Origin: a bacterium
Lineage (GTDB): Bacteria; Bacillota; Clostridia; Lachnospirales; Lachnospiraceae
Assembly (NCBI GenBank): GCA_028727105.1
Contig: JAQYOU010000011.1
Coordinates: forward strand, 1-55,555
DNA: 55,555 nt
Direction: 5' to 3'
Shown piece after piece: positions 17,838-27,378 of the stretch. A model generated the notes under the pieces. The model was not told where the DNA came from and did no database searches. It saw only the letters and a list, made by a program, of their open reading frames with translations. Position numbers and translations under genes: made by a program. How positions within the stretch are numbered: the stretch's first letter is position 1; every line of letters begins with the position of its first letter.

Positions 17838-18710
17838 TCAGCTCCGCTTCACATGCTCATGGGTAAAGAGGTGATCCTGACAATATTCCATATTTCCGTC
17901 ACACTTGCTGCAGAAACGGAATTCCAGCGTCGGATCATCCAGGTCCGTGCGTCCGCATACCGCGCACTTATGCTTGTAGAGCGCTCCGTCTGACCGGCGC
18001 ATCTTCGGCGGTTCCATCTGGGAGCGAAACTCCCGTTTGCGCTTGATCTCGGAAGGTGACACTCTCCGATAGTCCCTTGTGGAGAAAAAGAACAACAGGA
18101 AATTCATCAGTGACATCACGATCACGATACGGCCCGTCCACCCGGTCTGAAGGAAGCTGACTCCAACCAGAACCGCATACAGGATCGCCAGCCATTTGAT
18201 CTTTACCGGAATGATAAAATACAGCATGAGCTGCATTTCCGGATAACACACCGCAAATGCCAGAAAGATGGACAGGTTAATGTAGTATGTACTTACCGCA
18301 TAACCCATCATATATGCTTCCGCCACGCCAAAGGCACGCAGCACAAAAAAAGTCACCATCACACCGACAGCTGTAAACAGGATCCCGCCAAAGATATATG
18401 CGTTGTACCGGAAGGTTCCCCAGGTACGTTCCAGCGCAGTTCCAAGCTGATAGTACAGCATCATCATGATCAGGTAAAAAAAGACGTTCGAATAGGACGG
18501 GGGCATGAGCACCCAGGTCACCAGACGCCAGATCTGTCCGTGCATGACCTTTGAAGGATCAAGCATCAGAAGCTCTAAGACCGGCAGCTGTGTAAATCGT
18601 TCGATATAATAAAGCATATAGCCGATGGCATAACCAAAGATCAGCCATTTGCTCAGGTTCGGGATCGCATAACGGCCAAACCTTCTTTCCAGTTTATTTA
18701 AATAATTCAT
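17838..18710 (-). CDS. Rhomboid-like membrane protein with C-terminal zinc ribbon
   Basis: A 290-residue protein with about six transmembrane segments (20-215) and a cytosolic C-terminal domain. The segment LYYQLGTALERTWGTFRYNAYIFGG resembles the rhomboid fold, but I see no GxSG serine in the later segments, so it is probably not a protease. The C-terminal part has CAVCGRTD, FCSKCDGNMEYC and HLFTHEH, a treble-clef-like Zn site. Function is unknown. It has a strong promoter and a GGAGA ribosome-binding site, and is divergent from the activase gene. Confidence 0.75.
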   Translation of the reverse strand: MNYLNKLERRFGRYAIPNLSKWLIFGYAIGYMLYYIERFTQLPVLELLMLDPSKVMHGQIWRLVTWVLMPPSYSNVFFYLIMMMLYYQLGTALERTWGTFRYNAYIFGGILFTAVGVMVTFFVLRAFGVAEAYMMGYAVSTYYINLSIFLAFAVCYPEMQLMLYFIIPVKIKWLAILYAVLVGVSFLQTGWTGRIVIVMSLMNFLLFFFSTRDYRRVSPSEIKRKREFRSQMEPPKMRRSDGALYKHKCAVCGRTDLDDPTLEFRFCSKCDGNMEYCQDHLFTHEHVKRS

Positions 18711-18740
18711 AGCAGTCTCCTTTTATCCAGATAAATAAAT

Positions 18741-18769
18741 AGTATAGAAAGTTTGGTCTGATTTGTCAA
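18741..18769 (-). promoter_or_regulatory. Promoter of the rhomboid-like gene
   Basis: Minus strand TTGACA (18764-18769), 17 bp, TATACT (18741-18746). Confidence 0.85.
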
Positions 18770-18820
18770 CTTGCGCATAGATTGTTTAGAAAAAGTTTAG
18801 ATTTATTGCAGTTTTAACTG

Positions 18821-18849
18821 TTGTTTTTTGTCTCTGCCTGTCATATAAT
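18821..18849 (+). promoter_or_regulatory. Promoter of the activase gene
   Basis: TTGTTT (18821-18826), 17 bp, TATAAT (18844-18849). The roughly 55 nt leader ends in AAAGGAT before the ATG at 18911. Confidence 0.75.
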
Positions 18850-18910
18850 GTACATTGCTTTTGTTTGAGAGAAACACATTTAATAGGAAAGTATAGAAAA
18901 GGATAAACGT

Positions 18911-21900
18911 ATGAGTACAAATCTTTACAAGCTTGGTATTGATATCGGTTCTACTACCGTAAAGGTCGCATTACTAAGCGAAAAGGACGAACTGCTTTTT
19001 GCTGACTACAAACGTCATTTTGCCAACATCCGTGAAACGCTGACAGATCTTCTGACCGAGGCACGAAACGCCCATGGGGATCTTCCGGTTGCACCCATGA
19101 TCACCGGTTCCGGCGGTCTGACGCTTGCAAAGCATCTAGAGGTTCCCTTTGTTCAGGAAGTGATCAGCGTTTCTACCGCTCTGACCCACTATGCACCCCA
19201 GACGGACGTTGCCATCGAGCTGGGCGGAGAAGACGCAAAGATCATCTATTTCGAAGGCGGAAATGTGGAACAGCGCATGAACGGTATCTGCGCCGGCGGA
19301 ACCGGATCCTTCATTGACCAGATGGCTTCTCTGATCCAGACGGATGCCGGCGGTCTGAATGAATACGCAAAAAACTATAAGGCCATCTACCCCATTGCGG
19401 CCCGCTGCGGTGTGTTTGCAAAGACAGATATCCAGCCGCTGATCAACGAAGGCGCTACCAAGGAGGATCTGTCCGCTTCCATTTTTCAGGCGGTTGTCAA
19501 CCAGACCATCAGCGGTCTTGCCTGCGGAAAGCCGATCCGCGGCCATGTTGCGTTTCTGGGCGGCCCCCTTCACTTCTTATCCGAGCTGAAGGCTGCGTTT
19601 ATTCGTACATTAAAATTAGATGAGGAGCACACCATTGCTCCCGATAACTCCCATTTGTTTGCAGCCATCGGTTCTGCGCTGAATTTTAAAGCAGACACCG
19701 TTACCACGCTGGATGCGCTGCTGGAAAAGCTGACCTCTGAGATACATATGGAATTTGAGGTTGCCCGTATGGAGCCTCTGTTTGACTCCAGGGAGGATTA
19801 TGACGCATTCATGGAGCGCCACAGCAGGCATCATGTCCAGACAGGGAATCTTGCGGATTACAAGGGCAGCTGCTATCTCGGCATTGATGCAGGAAGTACC
19901 ACCACAAAGGTCGCTTTGGTAGGGGAAGACGGAAGTCTTCTGTATTCTTTTTACAGCAACAATAACGGAAGCCCCCTGGCGACTGCCATCCGCTCCATCA
20001 AGGAGATCTACGAAAAGCTTCCTGCGGATGCACACATCGTCTACTCCTGCTCTACCGGATATGGCGAAGCGCTGATCAAGGCAGCGTTGCAGTTGGACGA
20101 GGGCGAGGTAGAAACCGTTTCCCATTATTACGCGGCAGCCTTTTTCAATCCGCAGGTGGACTGTATCCTGGACATCGGCGGTCAGGATATGAAATGCATC
20201 AAGATCAAAGATCACACCGTAGACAGCGTACAGCTGAACGAGGCATGCTCCTCCGGCTGCGGTTCCTTTATCGAGACCTTCGCCAAGTCATTGAATTACA
20301 GTGTGCAGGATTTTGCCTCCGAGGCACTCTTTGCCGAGCATCCCATCGATCTTGGCACGCGATGCACCGTATTCATGAATTCGAAGGTGAAGCAGGCACA
20401 GAAGGAGGGCGCATCCGTTGCGGATATCTCTGCAGGACTTGCCTATTCCGTGATCAAAAATGCGCTGTTTAAGGTGATCAAGCTCTCCGACCCGTCACAG
20501 CTGGGCAAGCATGTCGTTGTGCAGGGCGGAACGTTTTACAATAATGCCGTACTCCGAAGCTTCGAGCGCATTTCCGGCGTTGAGGTTGTCCGCCCGGACA
20601 TCGCAGGTATCATGGGTGCCTTTGGTGCCGCCCTGATCGCCCGCGAGCGATTCCATGCAGGCGGAGACCAGGCTTCTTCCATGCTTCCCATCGAAGAGAT
20701 CTTAAATATGCAGTATGACACAAAGCTGACACGCTGCCAGGGCTGTACGAACCACTGTCTGCTCACCATCAACCGCTTTGACCACGACAGACGCTACATC
20801 ACGGGCAACCGCTGCGAGCGCGGTCTTGGAAAGGAAAAGAACAAGGACAACATCCCGAACCTGTTTGAGTTTAAAAACAAGCTGCTCTTTGACTACGAGC
20901 CACTGTCCGACGAGGAAGCAGTCAGAGGTACGGTCGGTATCCCGCGCGTACTGAATTTTTACGAAAATTATCCCTTCTGGGCAACGTTTTTCAAGGCGCT
21001 GAAGTTCCGCGTGGTATTAAGCCCCCAGTCCACCAGGGAAATTTACGAGCTGGGCATCGAATCCATTCCCAGCGAATCTGAATGCTACCCTGCAAAGCTT
21101 GCACACGGACATATTGAATGGCTCATCAAAAACAACGCAGACTGGATCTTCTACCCGTGCATTCCTTATGAACGCAATGAATTTCCGGATGCAAACAACC
21201 ATTACAACTGTCCGATCGTCACCTCATATGCCGAAAACATCAAGAACAACGTAGATGAGATCACCTCAGGCTCTGTTCGTTTCCTGAATCCGTTTTTGAC
21301 ATTTGCAGATAAAAAAGTACTGTCTGAAAAGCTTTGTGAGGTGTTTGGCAAAGAATTTTCCATTCCCGCAGAGGAGGTCTCTGCTGCAACCACCGCCGCA
21401 TGGGCTGAGCTCGTGCGTGTGCGCAATATCATGCGCAAAAAAGGCGAACAGACACTGCGCTGGCTGGAGCAGACCGGAAGACACGGCATTGTTCTGGCAG
21501 GCCGTCCCTACCATATCGATCCTGAGATCAACCACGGTATTCCGGAGCTCATTAACTCCTACGGCATTGCCGTGCTGACGGAGGATTCCATCTCCCATCT
21601 GGGCAATGTGGAGCGGCCTCTCATCGTCATGGAACAGTGGATGTTCCACTCCAGACTGTATGCGGCAGCAAACTATGTGAAGAAAACAGAAAATCTGGAT
21701 CTGATCCAGCTCAACTCCTTCGGATGCGGACTGGATGCGGTCACAACAGACTGTGTCAGCGATATCCTGACAAAATCCGGAAAGATCTATACCTGCTTAA
21801 AGATCGACGAAGTCAACAACCTGGGTGCTGCGCGCATCCGTGTGCGCTCACTGCTGGCTGCGATCCGCGTGCGAAAGAACAATCCAAAGGAGCGCACGAT

Positions 21901-23158
21901 CGTTCCCGCAAACCACAACCGCGTGATCTTTACCGAAGAAATGCGCAAAAATTACACGATCCTGTGTCCGCAGATGTCACCGGTCCACTTTGAGCTGCTG
22001 TTGCCTGCCTTCCGCTCCGCAGGCTACAATCTTGTGATCCCGGAGGTGTCCAGTCAGGAAGCCGTCAATTCCGGACTGCGCTATGTAAACAACGATGCGT
22101 GCTATCCGTCTCTGATCGTTGTGGGACAGCTGATGCACGCCATCGAGAGCGGCAAATACGACTTGAACCGGACCGCTGTACTGATTTCCCAGACCGGCGG
22201 CGGCTGCCGTGCCAGCAACTATATCGGCTTTTACCGCCGTGCATTGGAAAAAGCAGGCTATCCGCAGGTTCCTGTCATCTCCATCAACATGGTGGGACTG
22301 GAGAAAAACCCCGGATTCACCTTCACTCCGAAGCTGGTCCAGCGCGGATTGTATGCAGCGGTCTTCGGCGATATCTTCATGCGTTGTGTCTACGCGACAC
22401 GCCCTTACGAAAAGGTACCGGGATCCACGGACAAGCTGCACCGCAAGTGGAAAAAACGTGTATCGCAATTTGTTTCCGAGGAGAAAATGCTCTCCCACCG
22501 CAAATTTAACTGGATGTGCCGTCAGATCATCAAGGAATTTGACGAGTTGCCCAGAAAAAACATCAAAAAACCCCGCGTGGGCATTGTTGGTGAGATCCTT
22601 GTGAAGTTCCACCCGGAAGCGAACAACCATCTGGCAGAGCTTCTGGAAGCTGAGGGCGCAGAACCGGTGGTTCCGGATCTGTTAGACTTCCTGCTCTACT
22701 GCCTCTACAACAACAAATTCAAGGCAGAGGAGCTGGGCATGAGCAAAAAATCGGCCCGCAACTCCATGATGGGTATCAAGGCAATGGAATGGCTGCGCTC
22801 CGCCGCACGTTCTGCCTTTGAAAAGAGCGTACATTTTGATCCACCTGCACACATCGATGAACTGGCAAAATATGCAGATCCCATCGTATCCATCGGAAAT
22901 CAGACCGGTGAGGGATGGTTTTTGACCGGTGAGATGATGGAGCTGATCCATTCCGGTGTAAAAAACATCGTCTGCACCCAGCCCTTTGCATGTCTCCCGA
23001 ACCACATCGTAGGCAAGGGTGTCATCAAAAAGATCCGTCACAAGTACCCGGATGCAAACATCGTAGCCATCGACTACGATCCCGGTGCCAGCGAGGTCAA
23101 CCAGCTGAACCGTATCAAGCTGATGCTGTCTACCGCGCAGAAGAATCTGAACAAATAA
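18911..23158 (+). CDS. Giant 2-hydroxyacyl-CoA dehydratase activase-type protein (two ASKHA domains plus dehydratase-like part)
   Basis: A 1415-residue cytosolic protein. Residues 1-285 and about 320-595 are two BadF/HgdC-type ATPase domains, each opening with [11 protein letters not shown] or [11 protein letters not shown]. Each has the two Cys that hold the bridging [4Fe-4S] cluster in HgdC: NGICAGG and ARCGVF in the first, NEACSSG and GTRCTVF in the second. One chain thus supplies a pseudo-dimer. A DUF2229-like region follows ([22 protein letters not shown]). The C-terminus resembles HgdB/HgdC-associated dehydratase subunits ([23 protein letters not shown]). ATP-driven low-potential electron transfer is inferred; the acceptor is unknown. 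No acyl-CoA genes are adjacent. Confidence 0.88.
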   Translation: MSTNLYKLGIDIGSTTVKVALLSEKDELLFADYKRHFANIRETLTDLLTEARNAHGDLPVAPMITGSGGLTLAKHLEVPFVQEVISVSTALTHYAPQTDVAIELGGEDAKIIYFEGGNVEQRMNGICAGGTGSFIDQMASLIQTDAGGLNEYAKNYKAIYPIAARCGVFAKTDIQPLINEGATKEDLSASIFQAVVNQTISGLACGKPIRGHVAFLGGPLHFLSELKAAFIRTLKLDEEHTIAPDNSHLFAAIGSALNFKADTVTTLDALLEKLTSEIHMEFEVARMEPLFDSREDYDAFMERHSRHHVQTGNLADYKGSCYLGIDAGSTTTKVALVGEDGSLLYSFYSNNNGSPLATAIRSIKEIYEKLPADAHIVYSCSTGYGEALIKAALQLDEGEVETVSHYYAAAFFNPQVDCILDIGGQDMKCIKIKDHTVDSVQLNEACSSGCGSFIETFAKSLNYSVQDFASEALFAEHPIDLGTRCTVFMNSKVKQAQKEGASVADISAGLAYSVIKNALFKVIKLSDPSQLGKHVVVQGGTFYNNAVLRSFERISGVEVVRPDIAGIMGAFGAALIARERFHAGGDQASSMLPIEEILNMQYDTKLTRCQGCTNHCLLTINRFDHDRRYITGNRCERGLGKEKNKDNIPNLFEFKNKLLFDYEPLSDEEAVRGTVGIPRVLNFYENYPFWATFFKALKFRVVLSPQSTREIYELGIESIPSESECYPAKLAHGHIEWLIKNNADWIFYPCIPYERNEFPDANNHYNCPIVTSYAENIKNNVDEITSGSVRFLNPFLTFADKKVLSEKLCEVFGKEFSIPAEEVSAATTAAWAELVRVRNIMRKKGEQTLRWLEQTGRHGIVLAGRPYHIDPEINHGIPELINSYGIAVLTEDSISHLGNVERPLIVMEQWMFHSRLYAAANYVKKTENLDLIQLNSFGCGLDAVTTDCVSDILTKSGKIYTCLKIDEVNNLGAARIRVRSLLAAIRVRKNNPKERTIVPANHNRVIFTEEMRKNYTILCPQMSPVHFELLLPAFRSAGYNLVIPEVSSQEAVNSGLRYVNNDACYPSLIVVGQLMHAIESGKYDLNRTAVLISQTGGGCRASNYIGFYRRALEKAGYPQVPVISINMVGLEKNPGFTFTPKLVQRGLYAAVFGDIFMRCVYATRPYEKVPGSTDKLHRKWKKRVSQFVSEEKMLSHRKFNWMCRQIIKEFDELPRKNIKKPRVGIVGEILVKFHPEANNHLAELLEAEGAEPVVPDLLDFLLYCLYNNKFKAEELGMSKKSARNSMMGIKAMEWLRSAARSAFEKSVHFDPPAHIDELAKYADPIVSIGNQTGEGWFLTGEMMELIHSGVKNIVCTQPFACLPNHIVGKGVIKKIRHKYPDANIVAIDYDPGASEVNQLNRIKLMLSTAQKNLNK

Positions 23159-23170
23159 ACAACGCACAAA

Positions 23171-23211
23171 AAAGAGCTTTCTCCAAGGCAACGGAAAAAG
23201 CTCTTTTTCAT
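23171..23211. terminator. Terminator after the activase gene
   Basis: AAAGAGCTTT (23171-23180) pairs with AAAGCTCTTT (23197-23206), followed by TTC. It lies between convergent genes and has A-rich flanks for use on both strands. Confidence 0.85.
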
Positions 23212-23240
23212 GTCCTTTTTTCATATAGTTATTGATCGCT

Positions 23241-24377
23241 CTAAGGTTTTAACGCATCGACAAATACTTGCTGCAAACTAGCCTTCAGCGGCACACCAAG
23301 CTTTGCAAGCGTCTCATCCAGTGCGGCCAGGGTTTCTGTCATATCCGGCACATTTGCATTCGTTCCCATATGACCGATGCGGATCACCTGACCCGCCAGC
23401 GTATCAAAGGAACCCGCCAGCATGATCTGATGCTCACTTCGCATGGTGTCAAGGATTGCTTTTGCCGTCGTTTCCTTCGGCACATCAAATACGGTCACTG
23501 TGTTGGAAAACCCAGCCTCCAGATGAAGTTTTAAACCGGACTCTGTCACTGCCTTTCGGCAGGCATTGCCGATCCGTGCATGTCGGCTTAACATATCCTC
23601 GTCAGCGGCAATATTGTCAAACGCCGCCCGCAGTCCGTAGATGTCACTGATGGGCATCGTATACGGGAACCACTTCGCATCATAGTACCCTTCAAAGATC
23701 TTCAGATTGGCATAGAAGGATGCGATGGGCGTTTCCCGGTCTGCCATGGCTTTTTTCGCAGCCTCACTGACCACCACAAAGGTCAGTCCCGGAGGTGCGG
23801 AAACCGCCTTTTGCGAACCGCCGCACAACAGGTCGATCTGATGATCATCCACCCTGACTTCTTCTCCAAACATTGCGGAGACAGAATCCACGACCGTCAG
23901 TATGCCGTATTTTTTTAACAGCGGACAGATGCTTCCGATATCATTAAGCATTCCGCTGGGGGTATCACAGTGAACCACGGTAGCATATTTGAACTCATGA
24001 TGCTCTTCCAGATATGCTTCCAGGGCAACCGGATCAATGGGATTCTTGTCATCCACGGTATACAGCGTCGGCTTTCCTCCATACATGGAAACGAAATCCG
24101 CAAATCCTTTTCCATACACACCATTATCCAACACAAGGACGTTGTCTCCCGGTTCTGTCAGGGAGGCGCAGGCGGCTTCCAGGCCCAGAATTCCTTCACC
24201 GCCTAAGATCAATGTCTCATTTTCCGTATGTAACAGACGGCTGATCAGTTCACAGGTTTCTTTATAAAAATCCACGAATTCCTCATCCAGATCCGGATTG
24301 GTGCACGCAAGGCTTCGAGCCATACGGACATTCTCTGCAACCTGTGTCGGACCCGGTGTCATAATCTTATACTTCAT
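23241..24377 (-). CDS. Class-V aminotransferase (alanine-glyoxylate / pyridoxamine-pyruvate type)
   Basis: A 378-residue PLP enzyme of the serine-pyruvate/alanine-glyoxylate superfamily. It shows MTPGPTQV at the N-terminus, GGEGILGLEAACASL, HCDTPSGM, VVDSVSAMFGEEV, the PLP lysine in CGGSQKAVSAPPGL, and a C-terminal RIGHMG carboxylate-binding Arg. Substrates could be alanine, serine, ureidoglycine or pyridoxamine; the sequence does not settle this. It lies 32 bp after an ECF vitamin-transporter S gene on the same strand, which makes a vitamin B6 link possible. Confidence 0.88.
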   Translation of the reverse strand: MKYKIMTPGPTQVAENVRMARSLACTNPDLDEEFVDFYKETCELISRLLHTENETLILGGEGILGLEAACASLTEPGDNVLVLDNGVYGKGFADFVSMYGGKPTLYTVDDKNPIDPVALEAYLEEHHEFKYATVVHCDTPSGMLNDIGSICPLLKKYGILTVVDSVSAMFGEEVRVDDHQIDLLCGGSQKAVSAPPGLTFVVVSEAAKKAMADRETPIASFYANLKIFEGYYDAKWFPYTMPISDIYGLRAAFDNIAADEDMLSRHARIGNACRKAVTESGLKLHLEAGFSNTVTVFDVPKETTAKAILDTMRSEHQIMLAGSFDTLAGQVIRIGHMGTNANVPDMTETLAALDETLAKLGVPLKASLQQVFVDALKP

Positions 24378-24409
24378 GTTTCCTCCAAAGCTGTTTTACA
24401 GCTTTTCTT

Positions 24410-24949
24410 TTATAATAACTTATTTGCAGCCTTTTTTAACGGTACGATCACGATCAAAACGATCACTGCAGCCACACCGATCTGAAGCAGGTTTCCGGGA
24501 ATAGAGGTCACGGGTGTTACCCAGTTTCCGTAAATAATTCCCTCTGCGATATAATATCCTGCGATCTTGATCACACAGGCTGCTGCCATTGCTACCACAT
24601 ACCATCCGTAGCCCTTCTTCTTTTCTGTGATCAGACCCATCGCAAATCCCATAAGTCCTACAATGATAAAGGTAAAGGGTGCCCACAGTGTCCAGCCTGA
24701 TACCAGATCAAACAATCCCATTCCGACTCCGCCTGCGATCGCTCCTGTCTTTTTACCGAAAATAATTGCGAAAATAAACAGCGGTACATTTCCGAGATGG
24801 ATCAGTCCTCCATTGGGTGCAAAGGGAAGCCTGATATTGATGAGCCAAGTGAATACATATACCAATGCGATACCAAATGCCGTGATGGTGAGTGACTTCA
24901 CCTGTTCGGTTGTGCTTGTTGCTTTTACTGCTGTTTTTGTCTCTGACAT
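24410..24949 (-). CDS. ECF transporter S component (vitamin-binding membrane subunit)
   Basis: A 179-residue hydrophobic protein with about six transmembrane segments. LPFAPNGGLIHLGNVP followed by GKKTGAIAGGVGMGLFDLVSGWTLWAP is the pattern of ECF S components. It would bind a vitamin-like substrate and share energising EcfAAT modules encoded elsewhere. The start at 24949 (MSETKTAV) follows AAGGAGG. A 15-bp perfect hairpin stands just before that ribosome-binding site. It is cotranscribed with the class-V aminotransferase. Confidence 0.87.
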   Translation of the reverse strand: MSETKTAVKATSTTEQVKSLTITAFGIALVYVFTWLINIRLPFAPNGGLIHLGNVPLFIFAIIFGKKTGAIAGGVGMGLFDLVSGWTLWAPFTFIIVGLMGFAMGLITEKKKGYGWYVVAMAAACVIKIAGYYIAEGIIYGNWVTPVTSIPGNLLQIGVAAVIVLIVIVPLKKAANKLL

Positions 24950-24972
24950 GTTTTTATCCTCCTTCAAAAATA

Positions 24973-25018
24973 ACTGGCACTATCATACCCCTTTCGTAGG
25001 ATTTATGATAGTGCCAGT
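24973..25018 (-). promoter_or_regulatory. Long hairpin in the ECF S gene leader
   Basis: ACTGGCACTATCATA (24973-24987) and its exact inverse (25004-25018) enclose a 16-nt loop. Read on the minus strand, the stem is followed by TATTTTTGAAGGAGG. The stem thus ends just before the ribosome-binding site and could be an attenuator, a terminator or a repressor site. It matches no riboswitch class I know. Confidence 0.6.
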
Positions 25019-25078
25019 TTTGAAGTTTTTTTCATGCCAGATGGTAATTTCATTGTCTGTTAGCTCAAGATCAGCTCA

Positions 25079-25342
25079 TTATTTCATAAAGGGAAAATAC
25101 AGGATCATTCTGTCTCCCAGCTCCTCCACTTCCGGATTCAACAATTCATCCATCGCGTCCTCATCCGCTTCATTCTGATCCAGATACGCAGTAAATGCAG
25201 ACAGAACATCCATATAAGAAAGCTCCTTTGCAAAAGAAATCCCTATGCAGTGATCCATTTCTCTATTTATTGCGCAGTAATCCTCTTCAAATGTGTATGC
25301 GTCATTTTCATCGCAAAACTGCCTGAGTAGTATTTCTAACAT
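25079..25342 (-). CDS. Small acidic hypothetical protein
   Basis: An 87-residue soluble protein, strongly acidic, with a likely helical middle (AKELSYMDVLSAFTAYLD) and a C-terminal GDRMILYFPFMK. I do not recognise a family. AGGAG lies about 11 bases ahead of the ATG. It sits in a cluster of small unknown genes and gene remnants with the same orientation. Confidence 0.6.
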   Translation of the reverse strand: MLEILLRQFCDENDAYTFEEDYCAINREMDHCIGISFAKELSYMDVLSAFTAYLDQNEADEDAMDELLNPEVEELGDRMILYFPFMK

Positions 25343-25396
25343 TTACCAAAAATCTCCTCTTGTTATTCCATCATTTGCATATTCTTTCACCCGGCA

Positions 25397-25486
25397 TTAC
25401 AATCCACCTATGAGCGCTTCTATCCATTCCTTACATTGAATCACATCAATCCACACCTTAGGAAAGCCCTCGAATCCACAGGTATG
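25397..25486 (-). pseudogene. Possible gene remnant (about 30 codons, no start)
   Basis: Directly after the stop of the YdjM-like gene, the same frame reads HTCGFEGFPKVWIDVIQC, continues KEWIEALIGGL and then stops. There is no start codon or ribosome-binding site, but the residues look like a real protein C-terminus. The rest of the 144 bp gap shows nothing. Confidence 0.3.
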
Positions 25487-26092
25487 TTAAAACAGCCTTC
25501 GCACAAATAAAAGTACCTCAATGGCAGTCGCCAGACATCCCGCCATAAAAAACACCTGATTGGCCGCCCCGTGTGCATGGAACAGACCAAGCGCGATGCC
25601 TCCCTCCAAGGGGTAAAAAAGCCGCACCCTCTTCCGGTTGAAGATATCGGTTGCCAGATGCGACAGAAAACCTACCGCAAAACACAGCACCATTGGTTTC
25701 CACACCAGACCGATCGCAAAGCACAACAGGATCAATGCCAGAAATGAGTGCATGAACGACCGGTGCGGCTGTTCCTTGCCAAAGGCACAGATACCTATGA
25801 ACAGAAGTACCCCTCCGATCACGCGCAGATACCCGCTGCTGCGCACCACCCTGTCTATGATACCGGCATGAAAAAAGTGATCCGCGGCAAGCGCAGCCAA
25901 AACAATTGCTATCGAAATAGCAGTGATTTTATCTGCGTCGCGATGTGAATCCGACGTTCCCACGTCGATATCACTGATCAGTGCGCCCAATGCCCCAACT
26001 CCCACAGCCAATATCATTTCTGGGATCGTCTCCGGCTGTGTCACTGCCATTGTCGCAGCCATTCCGATCACCATATGAGTTTTTCCTAACAT
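25487..26092 (-). CDS. Membrane-bound metal-dependent hydrolase, YdjM/DUF457 family
   Basis: A 201-residue membrane protein. The N-terminal MLGKTHMVIG, the SDIDVGTSDSH and HRSFMHSFLALIL segments and HLATDIFN carry the conserved His and Asp residues of the YdjM (LexA-regulated inner-membrane hydrolase) family. About five to six transmembrane segments are present. The physiological substrate is unknown. The start at 26092 is the best ATG; a GTG six codons upstream is less likely. It follows the WYL regulator by 87 bp on the same strand and may share its transcript. Confidence 0.8.
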   Translation of the reverse strand: MLGKTHMVIGMAATMAVTQPETIPEMILAVGVGALGALISDIDVGTSDSHRDADKITAISIAIVLAALAADHFFHAGIIDRVVRSSGYLRVIGGVLLFIGICAFGKEQPHRSFMHSFLALILLCFAIGLVWKPMVLCFAVGFLSHLATDIFNRKRVRLFYPLEGGIALGLFHAHGAANQVFFMAGCLATAIEVLLFVRRLF

Positions 26093-26179
26093 AACATTTT
26101 CTTCCTCCACTCTTTCGTGATTTTTTGCGCTTCTGAATGATCAATCTGATCCGGTGGTTCAGAGCACACGTTTTAGCTT

Positions 26180-27334
26180 TCATTCCTTATAGAATCTCAG
26201 TCCCCGCTCCAGTCGTTCTTTGACGCTGATCCGCAGTTCCTCCGGCGATACCACCACACAGTCATTGCAATACTGTGTCGCCCACAATTCTACACCTCCG
26301 ACAGCCGCTTCCAGCACAACCTTCAGCCAGCGTTTTCCCTGCTCACGCTCTTCTCCCACGCTGTGTCCCGTGACCTCCTTCACCAGTTCTTCCGATGCCT
26401 CTGACACCTTTACCTTTTTTCCAAACACATCCACGATCATGTTCATGATGTAATTTTTTCCAGTGTCACGACAGAGCAGCACGATCCGTTCTTTCTTTCC
26501 TCCAAACATGATCGGATGCTCGTGGCGGTACTGAACCGGATTAAACTGCTCCACACGGTGTGTATTCTCGATCTCCACCTCTTCAATGTCGGTGATCCGG
26601 TCCACGCGAAAGCTGACGATCGTCTGATACTTTTCGTTGTAAGCCAGCAGATAATAATATCCGTTGCTCCACATCAGATGAATGGGCTCGATTGTTTTCG
26701 GATAGCCGTCACGCGGGATCAGTTTTTTATCAGTATCATAATAACAATACATGATCTGTGCGCAGTTCCGGTTGTGAATGATTTCATTCAACTCCTCGAT
26801 ATTCATAAGTAACAGCGAATTTTCATCCCGATCCTCCCCCGCTGCGTCATAATATCTGCGGCGGGAAAATGACAGCGGTCGGAGCTTAATGATTTTTCTG
26901 ACAATATCCGTGATGTCCTCCTCGCTGAAAAAACTGTAGGTTTCCACCGCATCCTTCAGCGTAATGATCTCACCGGTTTTTAAACTGCTCTCATAGTAGT
27001 AGTACTTTTTCGGCGCCTGCTTTCCTTCTGCTGCATGATAAGGCACAAAACGCTCACCCTGCTTCATCACACAGTAGATAAAATACCCAAAGCGGTGTGA
27101 GATCATCTCGTCATCGATACCCGAAACAAAGATTTTCTCTGTCAATTCCTCCAACGTTCGCTTGACCGTATCAGAGCTGATCAGTGGCCCGGTTGCTGTC
27201 AGATAACCAAATTCCTCATCCACCCGCTTGCCGATATCACTCACAGACAGCGGATGCTCCTCATCCGAATAATTAGCGAGGACATAAAGTATGTAAAATG
27301 TATTCAGTCTGGAACTGTCCGGTTTCGTTGCCAT
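26180..27334 (-). CDS. WYL-domain transcriptional regulator
   Basis: A 384-residue protein. Residues about 10-80 are a winged helix (RLNTFYILYVLANYSDEEHP). The WYL ligand-binding domain occupies about 185-285, and a WYL C-terminal extension about 290-380. The WYL core itself is degenerate, reading YYLLAYNEK where many members have WYLvgy. Such regulators often control phage-defence or stress modules and sense nucleic acids or nucleotides. The start follows AGGAGG by eight bases. It is 44 bp behind the AAA+ gene, and the pair looks like one operon. Confidence 0.85.
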   Translation of the reverse strand: MATKPDSSRLNTFYILYVLANYSDEEHPLSVSDIGKRVDEEFGYLTATGPLISSDTVKRTLEELTEKIFVSGIDDEMISHRFGYFIYCVMKQGERFVPYHAAEGKQAPKKYYYYESSLKTGEIITLKDAVETYSFFSEEDITDIVRKIIKLRPLSFSRRRYYDAAGEDRDENSLLLMNIEELNEIIHNRNCAQIMYCYYDTDKKLIPRDGYPKTIEPIHLMWSNGYYYLLAYNEKYQTIVSFRVDRITDIEEVEIENTHRVEQFNPVQYRHEHPIMFGGKKERIVLLCRDTGKNYIMNMIVDVFGKKVKVSEASEELVKEVTGHSVGEEREQGKRWLKVVLEAAVGGVELWATQYCNDCVVVSPEELRISVKERLERGLRFYKE

Positions 27335-27378
27335 ATAAAATTCCTCCTTGATCGCCCAATAGAAATCTTTTGAAAATA

